From NCBI GenBank assembly GCA_035689185.1, contig DASSLY010000121.1, positions 1 to 58,464 of the forward strand: a stretch of DNA of 58,464 nt, read 5' to 3'. This DNA is from DASSLY01 sp035689185 (GTDB taxonomy: Bacteria; Actinomycetota; Actinomycetes; Actinomycetales; Dermatophilaceae). Within the stretch, counting starts at the first letter, position 1. Each line of letters begins with the position of its first letter. The notes beneath the pieces are model-generated. The model worked only from the letters and a program-made list of their open reading frames with translations, searched no databases and was not told where the DNA came from. The translations under genes were made by a program, and so were the position numbers. Below are positions 45,023 to 54,940 of the stretch, piece after piece.

Positions 45023-46384
45023 TCAGCGGGGGAGGCGGAGCTCGGCGCGCAGGCCGGGTGCTCTGTCGGGGCGGTCCAGCAGCCGGACCGTGCCCCCACC
45101 ACGGGAGGCCAGCTCCCGGACGATGGCCAGCCCCAGCCCGCTGCCATGCTCGTGGTGCTGCCCGTTGCCGCCCCCCTCGCGGCTGCGGTCGTCGTCCAGC
45201 CGGGTGAAGCGTTCGAACACCCGCTCCCGGTCCGGCGCGGCGATCCCCGGCCCGTCGTCGGTGACCGCCAGCACCGCCTGGGTCCCGTCCGGCTCGACGT
45301 CGACCGACACCGACGACTCGGCGTGGCGGACGGCGTTGTCGACCAGGTTGGCCAGCGCCCGCCGGGCCTCCTCCCGGTTCGCCGACGCGTAGACCACCGG
45401 TCCCGGGGACAGGGTGACCGGCACCCGCGCCGCGGCATACCGGCCGGTGACTTCCGCGGCCAGGGCCCGGACGTCGACCGCTTCGCGCGCCGACAGCGGC
45501 CGCCCGTCCGCGCCGGAGCGCGCCAGCAGCAGCAGGTCCTCCACCAGCGCCTCCAGCCGGTGCACGTCCAGCAGGATCTCGGCCGGCAGGTCGCCACCCT
45601 CGCCGAGCTGCTGGGCGACCTCGAGCTGGGTGCGGATCGAGGCGACCGGGCTGCGCAGCTCGTGCGCGGCGTCGGCGACGAAGGCCCGCTGGCGGGCCCG
45701 CGCGGCCGCGAGCCGGTCCAGCATCCGGTTCAGTGTCACCGACAGCGCGTGGATCTCATCGCCCGGCCGCGGGGTCGGCAGCCGCTCGTCGTGGCCGGCG
45801 CCGGAGATCCGCTCGGCACCCGCGCGCAGCTGCTCCACCGGACGCAGGGTGCGCCCGATCACCCACCACGCGATCAGGCCGAGCGCGGCGAGCAGCAACG
45901 GGTAGCTGACCAGCAGGCTGGTGCGCAGCAGCTCCTGGCCCCGCTGCACCTCGCCGACCTGGGCCGCGACGATCACGGTGCGGCCGTCGCCGACCGGGAT
46001 GGCGCAGACCCGCAGCGGTCCGCTCACCGCAGCCCGGGACCCGGGCACCGTCAGGTACGACTGCTGCGCCGCAGCCCGGGTCAGCTCGCTCTCGCGCAGC
46101 ATCGGTACCAGCCGGTCGGCGTTGGCCGAGGCGCCGACGACCCGGTCGAGCGCGTCGACGACCTGCACGATGTGGATGCCGGACACCGGCAGTGGTTCGG
46201 CCAGCGGGCCCTGCTGGGCCAGGGCGACGACATCCTGGGCGGTCGCCCAGGCGGCCCGCTCGACGGTGAGGTTCACCGTGACGGTGAGCACGGCATACAG
46301 GACGACCGAGCCGATGGCGAGCGCGGCGCCGACCCCCGCCAGGCCGATGAGCAGCAGCCGGACCCGCAGCGAGAGCCGGACCAC
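45023..46384 (-). CDS. Sensor histidine kinase
   Basis: 453 residues. Two membrane helices (about 9-35 and 155-178) flank an extracytoplasmic sensor domain; HAMP follows (RTLRPVEQLRAGAERISG), then HisKA with His241 in DAAHELRSPVASI, and HATPase with NLVDNAVRHA, DDGPGIAAPDRERVFERF and GSGLGLAIVREL. An unusual GGGNGQHHEHG insert precedes the last box. Starts two bases after its response regulator stops. Likely senses envelope stress, judging from the divergent LolA-like/ABC genes; inference. Confidence 0.93.
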   Translation of the reverse strand: MVRLSLRVRLLLIGLAGVGAALAIGSVVLYAVLTVTVNLTVERAAWATAQDVVALAQQGPLAEPLPVSGIHIVQVVDALDRVVGASANADRLVPMLRESELTRAAAQQSYLTVPGSRAAVSGPLRVCAIPVGDGRTVIVAAQVGEVQRGQELLRTSLLVSYPLLLAALGLIAWWVIGRTLRPVEQLRAGAERISGAGHDERLPTPRPGDEIHALSVTLNRMLDRLAAARARQRAFVADAAHELRSPVASIRTQLEVAQQLGEGGDLPAEILLDVHRLEALVEDLLLLARSGADGRPLSAREAVDVRALAAEVTGRYAAARVPVTLSPGPVVYASANREEARRALANLVDNAVRHAESSVSVDVEPDGTQAVLAVTDDGPGIAAPDRERVFERFTRLDDDRSREGGGNGQHHEHGSGLGLAIVRELASRGGGTVRLLDRPDRAPGLRAELRLPR

Positions 46385-46386
46385 CG

Positions 46387-47043
46387 CTACGACGCGAGGC
46401 GGTAGCCCACGCCGCGCACCGTCTCCAGCGCACCCCGGCCGAGCTTGCGGCGCAGGTAGCCGACGTAGACCTCGACCGTGTTGGGGTCTGTCGCGTCGGC
46501 AGCGTCCCAGACGTGGTCGAGCAGCTCGGTCTTGCTCACCACCCGGCCGCGGTTGCGCATGAAGTATTCGAGCACGGTGTACTCGCGCGGGGTGAGGGTC
46601 ACCGGCGCCCCGGCGACGCTGACCTCCCGAGAGGAGGGGTCCATCCGAATGCTGCCGACCTCCAGGACGGCCGGCCGCTCCCGGACGTCGCGGCGCAGCA
46701 GCGCGCGCAGCCGGGCGAGCAGCACCACGTAGGAGAACGGCTTGGTGAGGTAGTCGTCGGCACCGTAGTCCAGCCCGTCGGCCTGGTCGTAGTCGCCGTC
46801 CTTGGCCGACAGCATCAGTACCGGTACCCAGACCCCTTCGGCCCGAAGGGTTTTCACCAGCGAGTACCCGGACAGCCCCGGCAGCATGATGTCCAGGACC
46901 ACCGCGTCGTAGTCGCCGTAGCGGGCCAGGTCCAGCCCGGTCCGGCCGTCGTGTGCCAGGTCCACGGCGAACCCCTCGGCGGCCAGCCCACGCTTCAGGG
47001 CAGCGGCCAGCCGCACCTCGTCCTCGACCACGAGCAGCCGCAC
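46387..47043 (-). CDS. OmpR-family response regulator
   Basis: 218 residues. Receiver with Asp51 in DAVVLDIMLPGLSG, acidic pair near the N-terminus (VEDEVRLA), Lys in MLSAKD; C-terminal winged helix with LTPREYTVLEYFMRNRGRVV and NTVEVYVGYLRRKLG. Cognate of the kinase downstream. Divergent from the LolA-like gene across 80 bases. Confidence 0.95.
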   Translation of the reverse strand: MRLLVVEDEVRLAAALKRGLAAEGFAVDLAHDGRTGLDLARYGDYDAVVLDIMLPGLSGYSLVKTLRAEGVWVPVLMLSAKDGDYDQADGLDYGADDYLTKPFSYVVLLARLRALLRRDVRERPAVLEVGSIRMDPSSREVSVAGAPVTLTPREYTVLEYFMRNRGRVVSKTELLDHVWDAADATDPNTVEVYVGYLRRKLGRGALETVRGVGYRLAS

Positions 47044-47084
47044 CCGCTCAGCGTCCCACGCCGCCGGGGATGGGGGCTGCGCCT

Positions 47085-47123
47085 CTCAGAGGGCTCACAG
47101 ACAGACGGACACACAATGTTGCC
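47085..47123. promoter_or_regulatory. Short divergent region with CTCA direct repeat
   Basis: CTCAGAGGG (47085-47093) is followed directly by CTCACAGAC (47094-47102), a 9-base direct repeat of the style bound by OmpR-type dimers, and CACAAT shortly upstream of ATG 47124 may serve as -10. Control by the adjacent response regulator is a guess. Confidence 0.3.
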
Positions 47124-48248
47124 ATGTCGCGTTTCAGCACCACCCCCGCGTTGCGCTGGGTGGTACCCGGTGCCGCCGCCGCCGCCGTTGCCTCCGTGGT
47201 CACCATCTCCGGGGTCGTGGTCGCCTCGGCGGACGCCGGGCTGGCGCCCCGCTCGGCCGCCCAGCTTCTCGCCGACGTCGCCAAGGCCAAGGTGGACGGC
47301 ATGTCGGGCACCGTGGTGCAGCGCGCCGAGCTCGGCCTGCCCGAGTTGCCCGGGCTGTCCCGGGACAGCTCGGAGTTCAGCTCGATGGTGTCCGGCACGC
47401 ACACGCTGCGGGTCTGGTACTCCGGCCCCGACAAGGCCCGGTTCGCGCTCATGGGCACCCTCGGCGAGTCGGACCTGATCCGCAACGGCAACGACGTCTG
47501 GCTCTGGTCCAGCGAACAACGGACCGCCGCGCACCTGACCATGACCGGACACGACGCCGCTCGCAGGGCGCCCGCCGACCTGCCGATGTCACCGCAAGAG
47601 GCAGTCGACGACGTGCTGGCCAAGATCGGCCCGACCACCCAGCTGAGCACCAGCCGGACCGCGCGGGTGGCCGGCCGCGCCGCATACCAGCTCGTGGTCT
47701 CCCCGCGTGAGGCGAGCTCGCTGATCGCGTCCGTGCGCGTGGCCGTGGATGGCGCGCTGAAGGTGCCGCTGCGGGTGCAGGTGTTCACCAAGGGCGACGC
47801 CGAGCCGGCGTTCGAAGTCGGCTTCACCTCGGTGGAGTTCACCCGGCCGGAGGCGGCCCAGTTCCGGTTCAACCCGCCGGCGGGCACCCAGGTCGAGGAG
47901 GTCACCGCGGACACCCTCAAGGCACTGATGTCGCGCGCCGCCGACGCCAAGCCCACCGCCGCGCAGCGGCCGACCGTGGTCGGCTCCGGCTGGACCGCCG
48001 TCGTGGTGGCCAAGATGCCGGCCGTCCCGGCGGGCAACGGCCCGTCGGACCAGTCCGGCCCGCAGGCCGGCCAGGGCGGCCAGGGTGCCGACTGGCGACA
48101 GGTGCTGGCCCGGCTGCCGAAGGTCTCCGGCGACTGGGGCAGCGGCCGGCTGCTGAAGAGCCGGTTGCTCACCGTTGTCGTCACCGACGACGGCCGGGTC
48201 GCGGCGGGTGCGGTGACGCCGGCGACGGTGTACGCCGCCCTGAAGTAG
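47124..48248 (+). CDS. Secreted LolA/RseB-like protein (DUF2092-type)
   Basis: 374 residues from ATG 47124. Signal/anchor VVPGAAAAAVASVVTISGVVVASA, then a LolA-like half-barrel: GMSGTVVQRAELGLPELPG, THTLRVWYSGPDKARFALMG, LIRNGNDVWLWSSEQRTAAH and GRAAYQLVVSPREASSLI, FEVGFTSVEFTRPEAAQF. Similar actinobacterial proteins are called outer-membrane-lipoprotein-sorting or sigma-E regulatory homologues; with no outer membrane the role is unclear. It precedes an ABC ATPase by five bases. Confidence 0.8.
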   Translation: MSRFSTTPALRWVVPGAAAAAVASVVTISGVVVASADAGLAPRSAAQLLADVAKAKVDGMSGTVVQRAELGLPELPGLSRDSSEFSSMVSGTHTLRVWYSGPDKARFALMGTLGESDLIRNGNDVWLWSSEQRTAAHLTMTGHDAARRAPADLPMSPQEAVDDVLAKIGPTTQLSTSRTARVAGRAAYQLVVSPREASSLIASVRVAVDGALKVPLRVQVFTKGDAEPAFEVGFTSVEFTRPEAAQFRFNPPAGTQVEEVTADTLKALMSRAADAKPTAAQRPTVVGSGWTAVVVAKMPAVPAGNGPSDQSGPQAGQGGQGADWRQVLARLPKVSGDWGSGRLLKSRLLTVVVTDDGRVAAGAVTPATVYAALK

Positions 48249-48253
48249 CCGGC

Positions 48254-49186
48254 GTGAGCGATGCCGCGGTCCTGACCTGCGGGTTGACCAAGCGGTTCGG
48301 CCGGCAGGTCGCGGTCGACGGCGTCGACCTGCTGGTGCCGCAGGGGTCGGTCTATGGCTTCCTCGGCCCGAACGGGTCGGGCAAGACCACGACGATCCGT
48401 ATGTTGCTCGGCCTGGTCCGCGCGACCGCGGGCTCGCACGTCCTGCTGGGTCTGCCGATGCCCTCCGGCCAGGAGGCGGCGTTGCGCCGGGTGGGCGCGC
48501 TGGTGGAGGGCCCGGCCTTCCACCCCTACCTGTCCGGCCGGGCGAACCTGGCCCGGCTCGACGCGGCCGACCGGTATGCCGACCCGCGCACCTCCCGCTC
48601 GCGGGTGGACCTGGCGCTGGACCGGGTGGGGTTGTCGGCCGCGGCGACCAAGAAGTTCCGGGCCTACTCCTTGGGTATGCGGCAGCGGCTGGCCATCGCG
48701 GGCGCGCTGCTGCAGCCGCGGGAGCTGCTGGTGCTGGACGAGCCGACCAACGGCCTGGACCCGCAGGGCACCAGGGAGGTGCGGCACCTGATCGGCAGCC
48801 TCGCCGACGACGGCGCGACCGTGCTGGTCTCCAGCCACCTGCTTGCCGAGGTGGAGCAGGTGTGCAGCCACGTCGGCATCATGCACGTGGGCCGGTTGCT
48901 CATCCAGGGCCCGCTGGCCGAGGTCCGGGCCCAGAGCGCGCCCCGGGTCCGGGTGGACACGCCCAGGGCGGCTGCCGCGGGCCGGGTGCTCAGCGGGCTC
49001 GGTGCGGCGGAGGTGGCGGTGCGCGACAGCCACGCGGTGGCGTTGCTCGGCGAGCTGGCCCCGGACGCGGTCGTGGTCGAGCTGGTGCGGGCCGAGGTGC
49101 CCGTGGTGGGGTTCGCGGTGGAGCGGCCCAGCCTGGAGGAGCAGTTCGTGGCGATGACCGGGGAGGGGTTCGATGTCAGCGGCTGA
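48254..49186 (+). CDS. ABC transporter ATP-binding protein (ABC-2/DrrA type)
   Basis: 310 residues, GTG start. Walker A GPNGSGKTTTIRMLLGLV, signature YSLGMRQRLAIAGALL, Walker B LLVLDEPTNGLDPQG, His switch VLVSSHLL. The C-terminal extension (PSLEEQFVAMTGEG) is usual for DrrA-like exporters. Overlaps the permease by 14 bases; together with the LolA-like protein it may export a lipid, lipoprotein or peptide. Confidence 0.94.
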   Translation: MSDAAVLTCGLTKRFGRQVAVDGVDLLVPQGSVYGFLGPNGSGKTTTIRMLLGLVRATAGSHVLLGLPMPSGQEAALRRVGALVEGPAFHPYLSGRANLARLDAADRYADPRTSRSRVDLALDRVGLSAAATKKFRAYSLGMRQRLAIAGALLQPRELLVLDEPTNGLDPQGTREVRHLIGSLADDGATVLVSSHLLAEVEQVCSHVGIMHVGRLLIQGPLAEVRAQSAPRVRVDTPRAAAAGRVLSGLGAAEVAVRDSHAVALLGELAPDAVVVELVRAEVPVVGFAVERPSLEEQFVAMTGEGFDVSG

Positions 49187-50042
49187 TGTCGGCGCCGACG
49201 TGGCCTCGGTGAGCGGCCCGGCATACCGGCTGGCCGACCTGCGGTTCCTGCGCTCGGAGCTGCGGCTGATCTTCGGCCGGCGGCGCAACCTGGCCGGGCT
49301 GGCCGTCCTGGCGGCGGTGCCGGTGATCATGGCGATCGCGGTGAAGGTGTCCCAACCGCGGCCGGGGCGGGGGCCGGAGTTCCTCTCCGACATCACCTCG
49401 AACGGGCTGTTCGTGGCGCTGGCCGCGCTGGGGGTGGAGCTCGGGCTGTTCCTGCCGCTGGCCGTGGCGGCGATCGCCAGTGACGCCATCGCGGGCGAGG
49501 CCAACATCGGGACGCTGCGCTACCTGTTGACCGTGCCGGTCGGGCGGACCCGGATGCTGGTGGTGAAGTTCGTCGCCGTCGTGATCTTCACCGTCGTCGC
49601 CACGCTGGTCGTCTCGGTCACCGGCATGCTGGTCGGCCTGGCGTTGTTCGGCGGCGGGCCGATGGTGACGCTGTCGGGGACCGAACTGCCCTTCGGCGTC
49701 GGGGTGCTGCGGGTGCTCATGGCCACGGGGTACCTCGCCGTGTCCCTGGTCAGCTTCGGCGCCATCGGGCTGTTCGTGTCCACGCTGACCGAGCAGCCGA
49801 TCGGGGCGACCATCGCCGTGGTCATGCTCGACGTGATCTCGTTCATCCTCGACTCGATCCCCCAGCTGTCCTGGCTGCACGAGTGGCTGCCGACCCACTG
49901 GTGGCTGGCCTTCGGCGACGTGTTGCGCGACCCGATCGCCTGGGACTCGATGCGGATGGGGCTGCTGTCGACCGCCGGCTACGTGCTGGTGTTCTGGCTG
50001 GCGGCCTGGGCCCGGTTCGGCGGCAAGGACGTCACCTCCTAG
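49173..50042 (+). CDS. ABC-2 family transporter permease
   Basis: 289 residues, ATG 49173 inside the ATPase gene. Six membrane helices with an ABC-2 pattern: LAGLAVLAAVPVIMAIAV, GLFVALAALGVELGLFLPLA, the SDAIAGEANIGTLRYLLTVP coupling segment followed by VGRTRMLVVKFVAVVIFTV. Partner of the preceding ATPase. Substrate unknown. Confidence 0.9.
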   Translation: MSAADVGADVASVSGPAYRLADLRFLRSELRLIFGRRRNLAGLAVLAAVPVIMAIAVKVSQPRPGRGPEFLSDITSNGLFVALAALGVELGLFLPLAVAAIASDAIAGEANIGTLRYLLTVPVGRTRMLVVKFVAVVIFTVVATLVVSVTGMLVGLALFGGGPMVTLSGTELPFGVGVLRVLMATGYLAVSLVSFGAIGLFVSTLTEQPIGATIAVVMLDVISFILDSIPQLSWLHEWLPTHWWLAFGDVLRDPIAWDSMRMGLLSTAGYVLVFWLAAWARFGGKDVTS

Positions 50043-50087
50043 CCCGGCCGGGGGGTCCACGCGCCCGATTGACCTAGTCTCGGCAGC

Positions 50088-51068
50088 ATGCGCGTGTTGT
50101 TCGTCGGTGGCAGCGGCATCATCAGCTCGGCCTGCGCGGACCTGGCCGTCCGGCGCGGCATGGATCTGACCGTGCTCAACCGCGGCGAGTCCACGCTGCG
50201 TCCGCTGCCGGCGGGGGTCACGGTCCTGCGCGGCGACATCTACGACCGGGACTCGGCCCGGGCGGCCCTGGGCTCGCTGGAGTTCGACGCCGTGGTCGAC
50301 TGGGTGGCCTTCGGCGCCGAGGACGTGCGCCGTGACATCGAGCTGTTCGCCGGGCGGACCGGGCAGTTCGTCTTCATCTCCTCCGCGTCCGCCTACCAGA
50401 CACCCCCGTCGCGGTTGCCGGTCACCGAGTCGACGCCGCTGCGCAACCCGCACTGGGAGTACTCGCGGAACAAGATCGCCGCCGAGGACGTGCTGGTCGC
50501 GGCATACCGGGAGCGCGCCTTTCCCGCCACGATAGTCCGGCCGTCGCACACCTACGACCGCACCTCGGTGCCGTTCGACGGCGGATGGACCGTGCCCGCC
50601 CGGATGCTGGCAGGCCGGGAAGTGGTCGTTCACGGTGACGGCACCTCGCTGTGGACGCTGACCCACCACACCGACTTCGCCCGCGGGTTCGTGCCGCTGC
50701 TCGGCAACCCGCGCACGTTGGGGGAGGCGTTCCATATCACCGGTGACGACGTGCTCACCTGGGACCGGATCGCCTGGTGCCTGGCCGGCGCGCTGGGGGT
50801 GGAGCCGCGGATCGTGCACGTGCCCTCCGACGCGGTGGCCGCCCTGGACCCTGGCTGGGGCGCGGGGCTGCTCGGCGACAAGGCGCACTCGATGGTCTTC
50901 GACACCGCGAAGATCCGCTCGGTGGCGCCGGACTTCGCGACGACGGTGCGGTTCGAAGAAGGGGCCCGCGAGATCGCCGCGTGGCACCTGGCCGACCCGG
51001 GCCGCCAGCGGGTGGACGACCGGCTGGACGCGGTCATGGACCGGCTGGTCGCCCGTTGGCGTGGGTAG
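50088..51068 (+). CDS. NAD-dependent epimerase/dehydratase-family protein
   Basis: 326 residues, ATG eight bases after TAGTCT (50075-50080): likely leaderless. Extended SDR: VLFVGGSGIISSACADLAV, FVFISSASAYQTPPS, catalytic Tyr/Lys in WEYSRNKIAAEDVL, TIVRPSHTYD and a C-terminal domain with DVLTWDRIAWCLAGALG. Substrate class (sugar nucleotide or isoflavone-reductase-like) is not determined. Monocistronic. Confidence 0.9.
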   Translation: MRVLFVGGSGIISSACADLAVRRGMDLTVLNRGESTLRPLPAGVTVLRGDIYDRDSARAALGSLEFDAVVDWVAFGAEDVRRDIELFAGRTGQFVFISSASAYQTPPSRLPVTESTPLRNPHWEYSRNKIAAEDVLVAAYRERAFPATIVRPSHTYDRTSVPFDGGWTVPARMLAGREVVVHGDGTSLWTLTHHTDFARGFVPLLGNPRTLGEAFHITGDDVLTWDRIAWCLAGALGVEPRIVHVPSDAVAALDPGWGAGLLGDKAHSMVFDTAKIRSVAPDFATTVRFEEGAREIAAWHLADPGRQRVDDRLDAVMDRLVARWRG

Positions 51069-51171
51069 CTGATGCGCATGCGGGTGCACAGAGGAACTCC
51101 ACGGGGCATCCCCGGGCCGGGACTGCCCGCCGACCAACGGCCGGCCGGAGCGTAGGAACAGGATCAGCCGC

Positions 51172-52419
51172 ATGCCGCCAGACCTGAACGCCGCGGACGA
51201 ACAACGCCGCAGCGGGCTACGCCGGATGCGGCTGGTAGCGCTGTCCCTGCTGCTGTTCGCCGCGGTCCTGTTCCTGCTCACCCACGGCCGGGACGGCGCC
51301 TGGGGGTTCGTGAACGCCGGTGCCGAGGCGGCGATGGTGGGCGCGCTGGCGGACTGGTTCGCCGTGACGGCGCTGTTCCGGCACCCGCTGGGACTGCCGG
51401 TGCCGCATACGGCGATCATCCCGACCCGCAAGCAGGCGCTCGGGCAGAGCCTGGAGGATTTCGTCGTCGGCAACTTCCTCACCGAGGCGGCGGTGCGGCA
51501 CCGGGTCGCGGTGGCCCAGGTGGCGCGCCGGGTGGGCGGCTGGCTGGCCGTGCCGGCACACACCGAGCGGGTGCTGGCCGAGGTATCCCGGCAGGTGGTC
51601 CGCGGGCTGCGCACGATCCGCGAGGAGCAGGTCCGCGACTTCGTCACCGGCGAGCTGCTGCCCCGGGTCGCCGCCGAGCCGTTGAGCCCGGTGGCCGGCA
51701 CGCTGCTGGAGTCGATCGTCCGGGACGGCTCGCACCACGGGCTGGTCGACCTGGTGGTCACCGAGGCCCACGACTGGCTGGCCGCCAACTCCGCGCAGGT
51801 GGACCGGATCGTGCGGGCACGGGCGCCGTGGTGGACCCCGCCCTGGCTCGACGACCGGGTGGTCAACCGCGTGTATGCCGAGGGGCTCACCTGGGTGCGC
51901 GAGATCCGGGACCAGCTGGACCACCCGGTGCGCAAGGCCCTGGACGGCTACCTGCGCCAGCTGGCGGCGGACCTGCAGGAGGACCCGTCGACCATGCGGC
52001 GGTTCGAAGCGTTGAAGGCGCGGCTGCTCACGCACCCGCAGCTCGGGCCGACGGTGCAGGCCGTCTGGGCCTCGGTGCGCACAGCCGCGGTCACCGCGCT
52101 GGAGGATCCCGACTCGGCACTGCGCGGCCGGCTCCGCGGGGAGCTGACCCGGTTCGGGCAGCGGCTGGTCGATGAACCCGAGCTGCAGGCGCGGGTCGAC
52201 GGACACCTGGGTGACGGAGCGGCATACGTGGCCAGGACCTACGGCCGCGAGATCGCGGCCGTCATCTCCCACACCGTGGACCGCTGGGACGGGGCAGAGG
52301 CGGCCGAGCGGATCGAGCTGCACGTCGGCCGTGACCTGCAGTTCATCCGGATCAACGGCACCGTCGTCGGGGCACTGGTCGGGTTGGCCATCCATGCGGT
52401 GTCGCTGACCCTCGGCTAG
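51172..52419 (+). CDS. DUF445 membrane protein
   Basis: 415 residues, ATG preceded by a GGATCAG purine site. N-terminal helix LVALSLLLFAAVLFLLT, the DUF445 signature GAEAAMVGALADWFAVTALFRHPLG and HTAIIPTRKQALGQSLEDFV, a long helical cytoplasmic or extracytoplasmic region, and a C-terminal helix INGTVVGALVGLAIHAVS. PF04286 is widespread; its function is unknown. Confidence 0.92.
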   Translation: MPPDLNAADEQRRSGLRRMRLVALSLLLFAAVLFLLTHGRDGAWGFVNAGAEAAMVGALADWFAVTALFRHPLGLPVPHTAIIPTRKQALGQSLEDFVVGNFLTEAAVRHRVAVAQVARRVGGWLAVPAHTERVLAEVSRQVVRGLRTIREEQVRDFVTGELLPRVAAEPLSPVAGTLLESIVRDGSHHGLVDLVVTEAHDWLAANSAQVDRIVRARAPWWTPPWLDDRVVNRVYAEGLTWVREIRDQLDHPVRKALDGYLRQLAADLQEDPSTMRRFEALKARLLTHPQLGPTVQAVWASVRTAAVTALEDPDSALRGRLRGELTRFGQRLVDEPELQARVDGHLGDGAAYVARTYGREIAAVISHTVDRWDGAEAAERIELHVGRDLQFIRINGTVVGALVGLAIHAVSLTLG

Positions 52420-52524
52420 CCGCGTCGGGTACTAGGACCAAAGGGCCATTGCCGCGCCGCGGGGGGAAGCGAAGCCTGAAGGGTGGCCCAGGTCCAGCGG
52501 CGACCTGCCGCCCAGGAGGTACGC

Positions 52525-54617
52525 ATGTTCGTTGTGACCAGCCTGGAAGCGTCGAGGGGGCGCGGCTGGCAGGTCCACCCCGGCCGGAGGCTCGCTGTGG
52601 TGGTGACCGCCCTGGCAACGGCCCTGGTGACGGGGCTGGTCGGGGGTGACCCGGCGAGCGCCGCGACGACGGCACCGACCTTCAGCCGCACCGACTACCA
52701 GCAGCTGGGCAACAACCACGTGGCCGCGGACTTCAACGGCGACGGCCGGCTCGACGTGGCCGGGCAGGGGGCGCAGTCCGCGGCGGTCCTGCTCAACCGG
52801 GGTGACGGGACGTTCGGGGCCCGGGTCGAGTACCCCGTCGCGGACTGGACCCAGGATCTCGCGGCCGGCGACTTCAATGGGGACGCCAGGGTGGACCTGG
52901 CCGTAACCATCAACAACCCGAACGTGAGCCTGTCCCTGCTCATGGGCAACGGCGACGGCACCTTCGGCGTAGCCCGCAACTTCGCCAACACCACCGGGCT
53001 CGACTCCCCCGCCGTGGTTGCGACCGACCTGAACAACGACGGCCGCCTCGACCTGGCGATCACGCACGAGGTCGGGTGCTTCACCGCACCCTGCGTCGTC
53101 GGGCAGACGCTGTCGGTGCTGATGGGCAACGGTGACGGCACCTTCCAGCCCACCCGCGACACCCAGGTGGGCCGTGGCATGGCCAAGATCGCGGTCGGCG
53201 ACTTCAACCGGGACGGGATCAAGGACCTGGCTATCGCGGGGGACAGCTCACGGGTGTACCTCCTGCGCGGTGTCGGCGACGGAACCTCGTGCAACAGCCG
53301 ACGCTGACGCTGACCGCGGACACGTTCGGTGTCGACGCCACCGACATCGACGTCGCGGACTTCAACCGCGACGGCATCCAGGACCTGGTGGTGGCCGTCG
53401 CGCTCAACGGCAGCAGGACCGCCATCCTGATCGGCAACGGCGACGGCAGCTTCCGGACCCCGTCGATCATCACCGAACCGAACCAGAGCATCCCGCATTT
53501 CCAGGCGGTGGCCGACTACAACCGCGACGGTTTCCTGGACCTGGCGCTCAGCCTCGGCGACGGCACGTTCGGCCTGATGCAGATCCGGAACGGCAACGGC
53601 GACGGCACCTTCCAGGCCCCCGTCGCCTACCTGGTGCCACCTGCGCAGTCGAGCATCTCCGGCTTTGCCATCATCCCGGCGGACTTCACCGGCGACGCCG
53701 TGGTCGACCTGGCCCAAGGCGTCGTTGGAGCCGCCCCGTCCTTCGCCATCCTGCTGAACTCCACCGGGGTGGCCCCGCCAGTCACCCCAACGGCGCCGAC
53801 CCTGCTCAGCCCCGGCCAGGACTCTACACCGGCGCAGCCGGTGGTCTTCGACTGGTCCGACGTGAGCGGGGCGGCGACATACCGGATCCAGGTCGATGAC
53901 TCCAGCACGTTCTCGGCGCCGCTGGTGGTCGACCGGTCCGTGACGGCCTCGCAGCTGACCTCACCCACGCTGGCTGCTCGGCGGCACTGGTGGCGGGTGC
54001 GCGGGGTGAATGCGGTCGGTACGGCGGGCGCGTGGTCCACCGTGCGGCGGTTCGTGCCGCAGGCGGCCACCTCGGCAGCTTCGCTGTCGGCGGTGGCAGT
54101 GAGCCCGTCCACGGTGGTGGGTGGCGGCGGCGCGCAGGGCACGGTGACGTTGACGGCAGCGGCACCGACGGGCGGGGCGGTGGTCGCGCTGTCGTCGAGC
54201 AGCACCGTGCTGACCCACCCCTCCAGCGTGACGGTGACGGCCGGGAGCACCAGTGCCGGTTTCGCGGTCACGACCAGCGCTGTCTCCACGTCGACGTCGG
54301 TGACGGTCACGGGCACGTATGCCGGGGTGAGCCGCAGTGCGACGGTGACCGTGTCGCCGCCGGTGACGACGGTCACACTGACGGTGTCGGCGACCGGACG
54401 CAGCGGTGAGCGCATCACGTCCAGCCCCGCAGGGCTGGACGTCGCGGTCGGCAGCACGGGGTCGGCGCCGTTCGCCGCCGGCACGGCGGTCACTCTGACG
54501 GTCAGCAACGGTCGCAGCGCGGTGTGGTCCGGTGCCTGCTCCAGCGGCGGGAACAAGACCCCGACCTGCACCTTCTCGATCAGCAGCAACGCCCAGGTCA
54601 ACGCCAACGTGCAGTAG
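52525..54617 (+). pseudogene. Secreted FG-GAP/VCBS-repeat protein, frameshifted at about 53287
   Basis: ATG 52525 with AGGAGG five bases upstream; signal peptide (LAVVVTALATALVTGLVGG). Many FG-GAP repeats of the form DFNGDGRLDVA, GNGDGTFQ, likely calcium-binding blades of an integrin-type propeller, then an Ig/fibronectin-like region and a Cys-containing C-terminal module. The frame stops at 53307 after GVGDGTSCNSRR; adding one T at 53287 gives GDGTFVQQPTLTL and continues in the second frame to 54617, total 697 residues and an exact multiple of three. Real deletion or sequencing error. Confidence 0.85.
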
Positions 54618-54940
54618 CCTGCGCGTGGCCCTTGCGTGATCCAGGACCGGCCAGAGTCCTGAATGGGTATCGTTCGACACGCATGGCACGCAGACAGGAC
54701 ATCGCCAGCGCTTCTGGCCAAGACTTGTGCGTCGTGCCCGGTGACAAATAGTCGACGGGTCCGGCAAAGGCGCGTATCCCAAGGTAAACGCGGTGATCTG
54801 GCTCCGTAGATCTGTGCTCAGACCACCTGCCTTACGTTGTATTCTTCGATTCCTGCTTGCCTGAAGCACGACCATGGCACGATTCAGCGGTGGACTGAAC
54901 ACGGGGGCTTCAGGGCGCTCACGGACAACGAGGAGAAAAG
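54618..54940. other. 323-base intergenic region
   Basis: Holds no gene I can support. It is noticeably more AT-rich than its surroundings near 54770-54860 and ends in GAGGAG just before the next start. No riboswitch, convincing promoter or terminator was recognised. Confidence 0.5.

Noticed and set aside
49176..51935. 919-residue minus-strand open frame across the ABC permease, epimerase and DUF445 genes
   Set aside because: Antisense to three well-recognised families; composition typical of high-GC antisense frames.
54618..54940. Riboswitch-like leader before the TolB-like gene
   Set aside because: No recognised aptamer core; only a ribosome site is clear.
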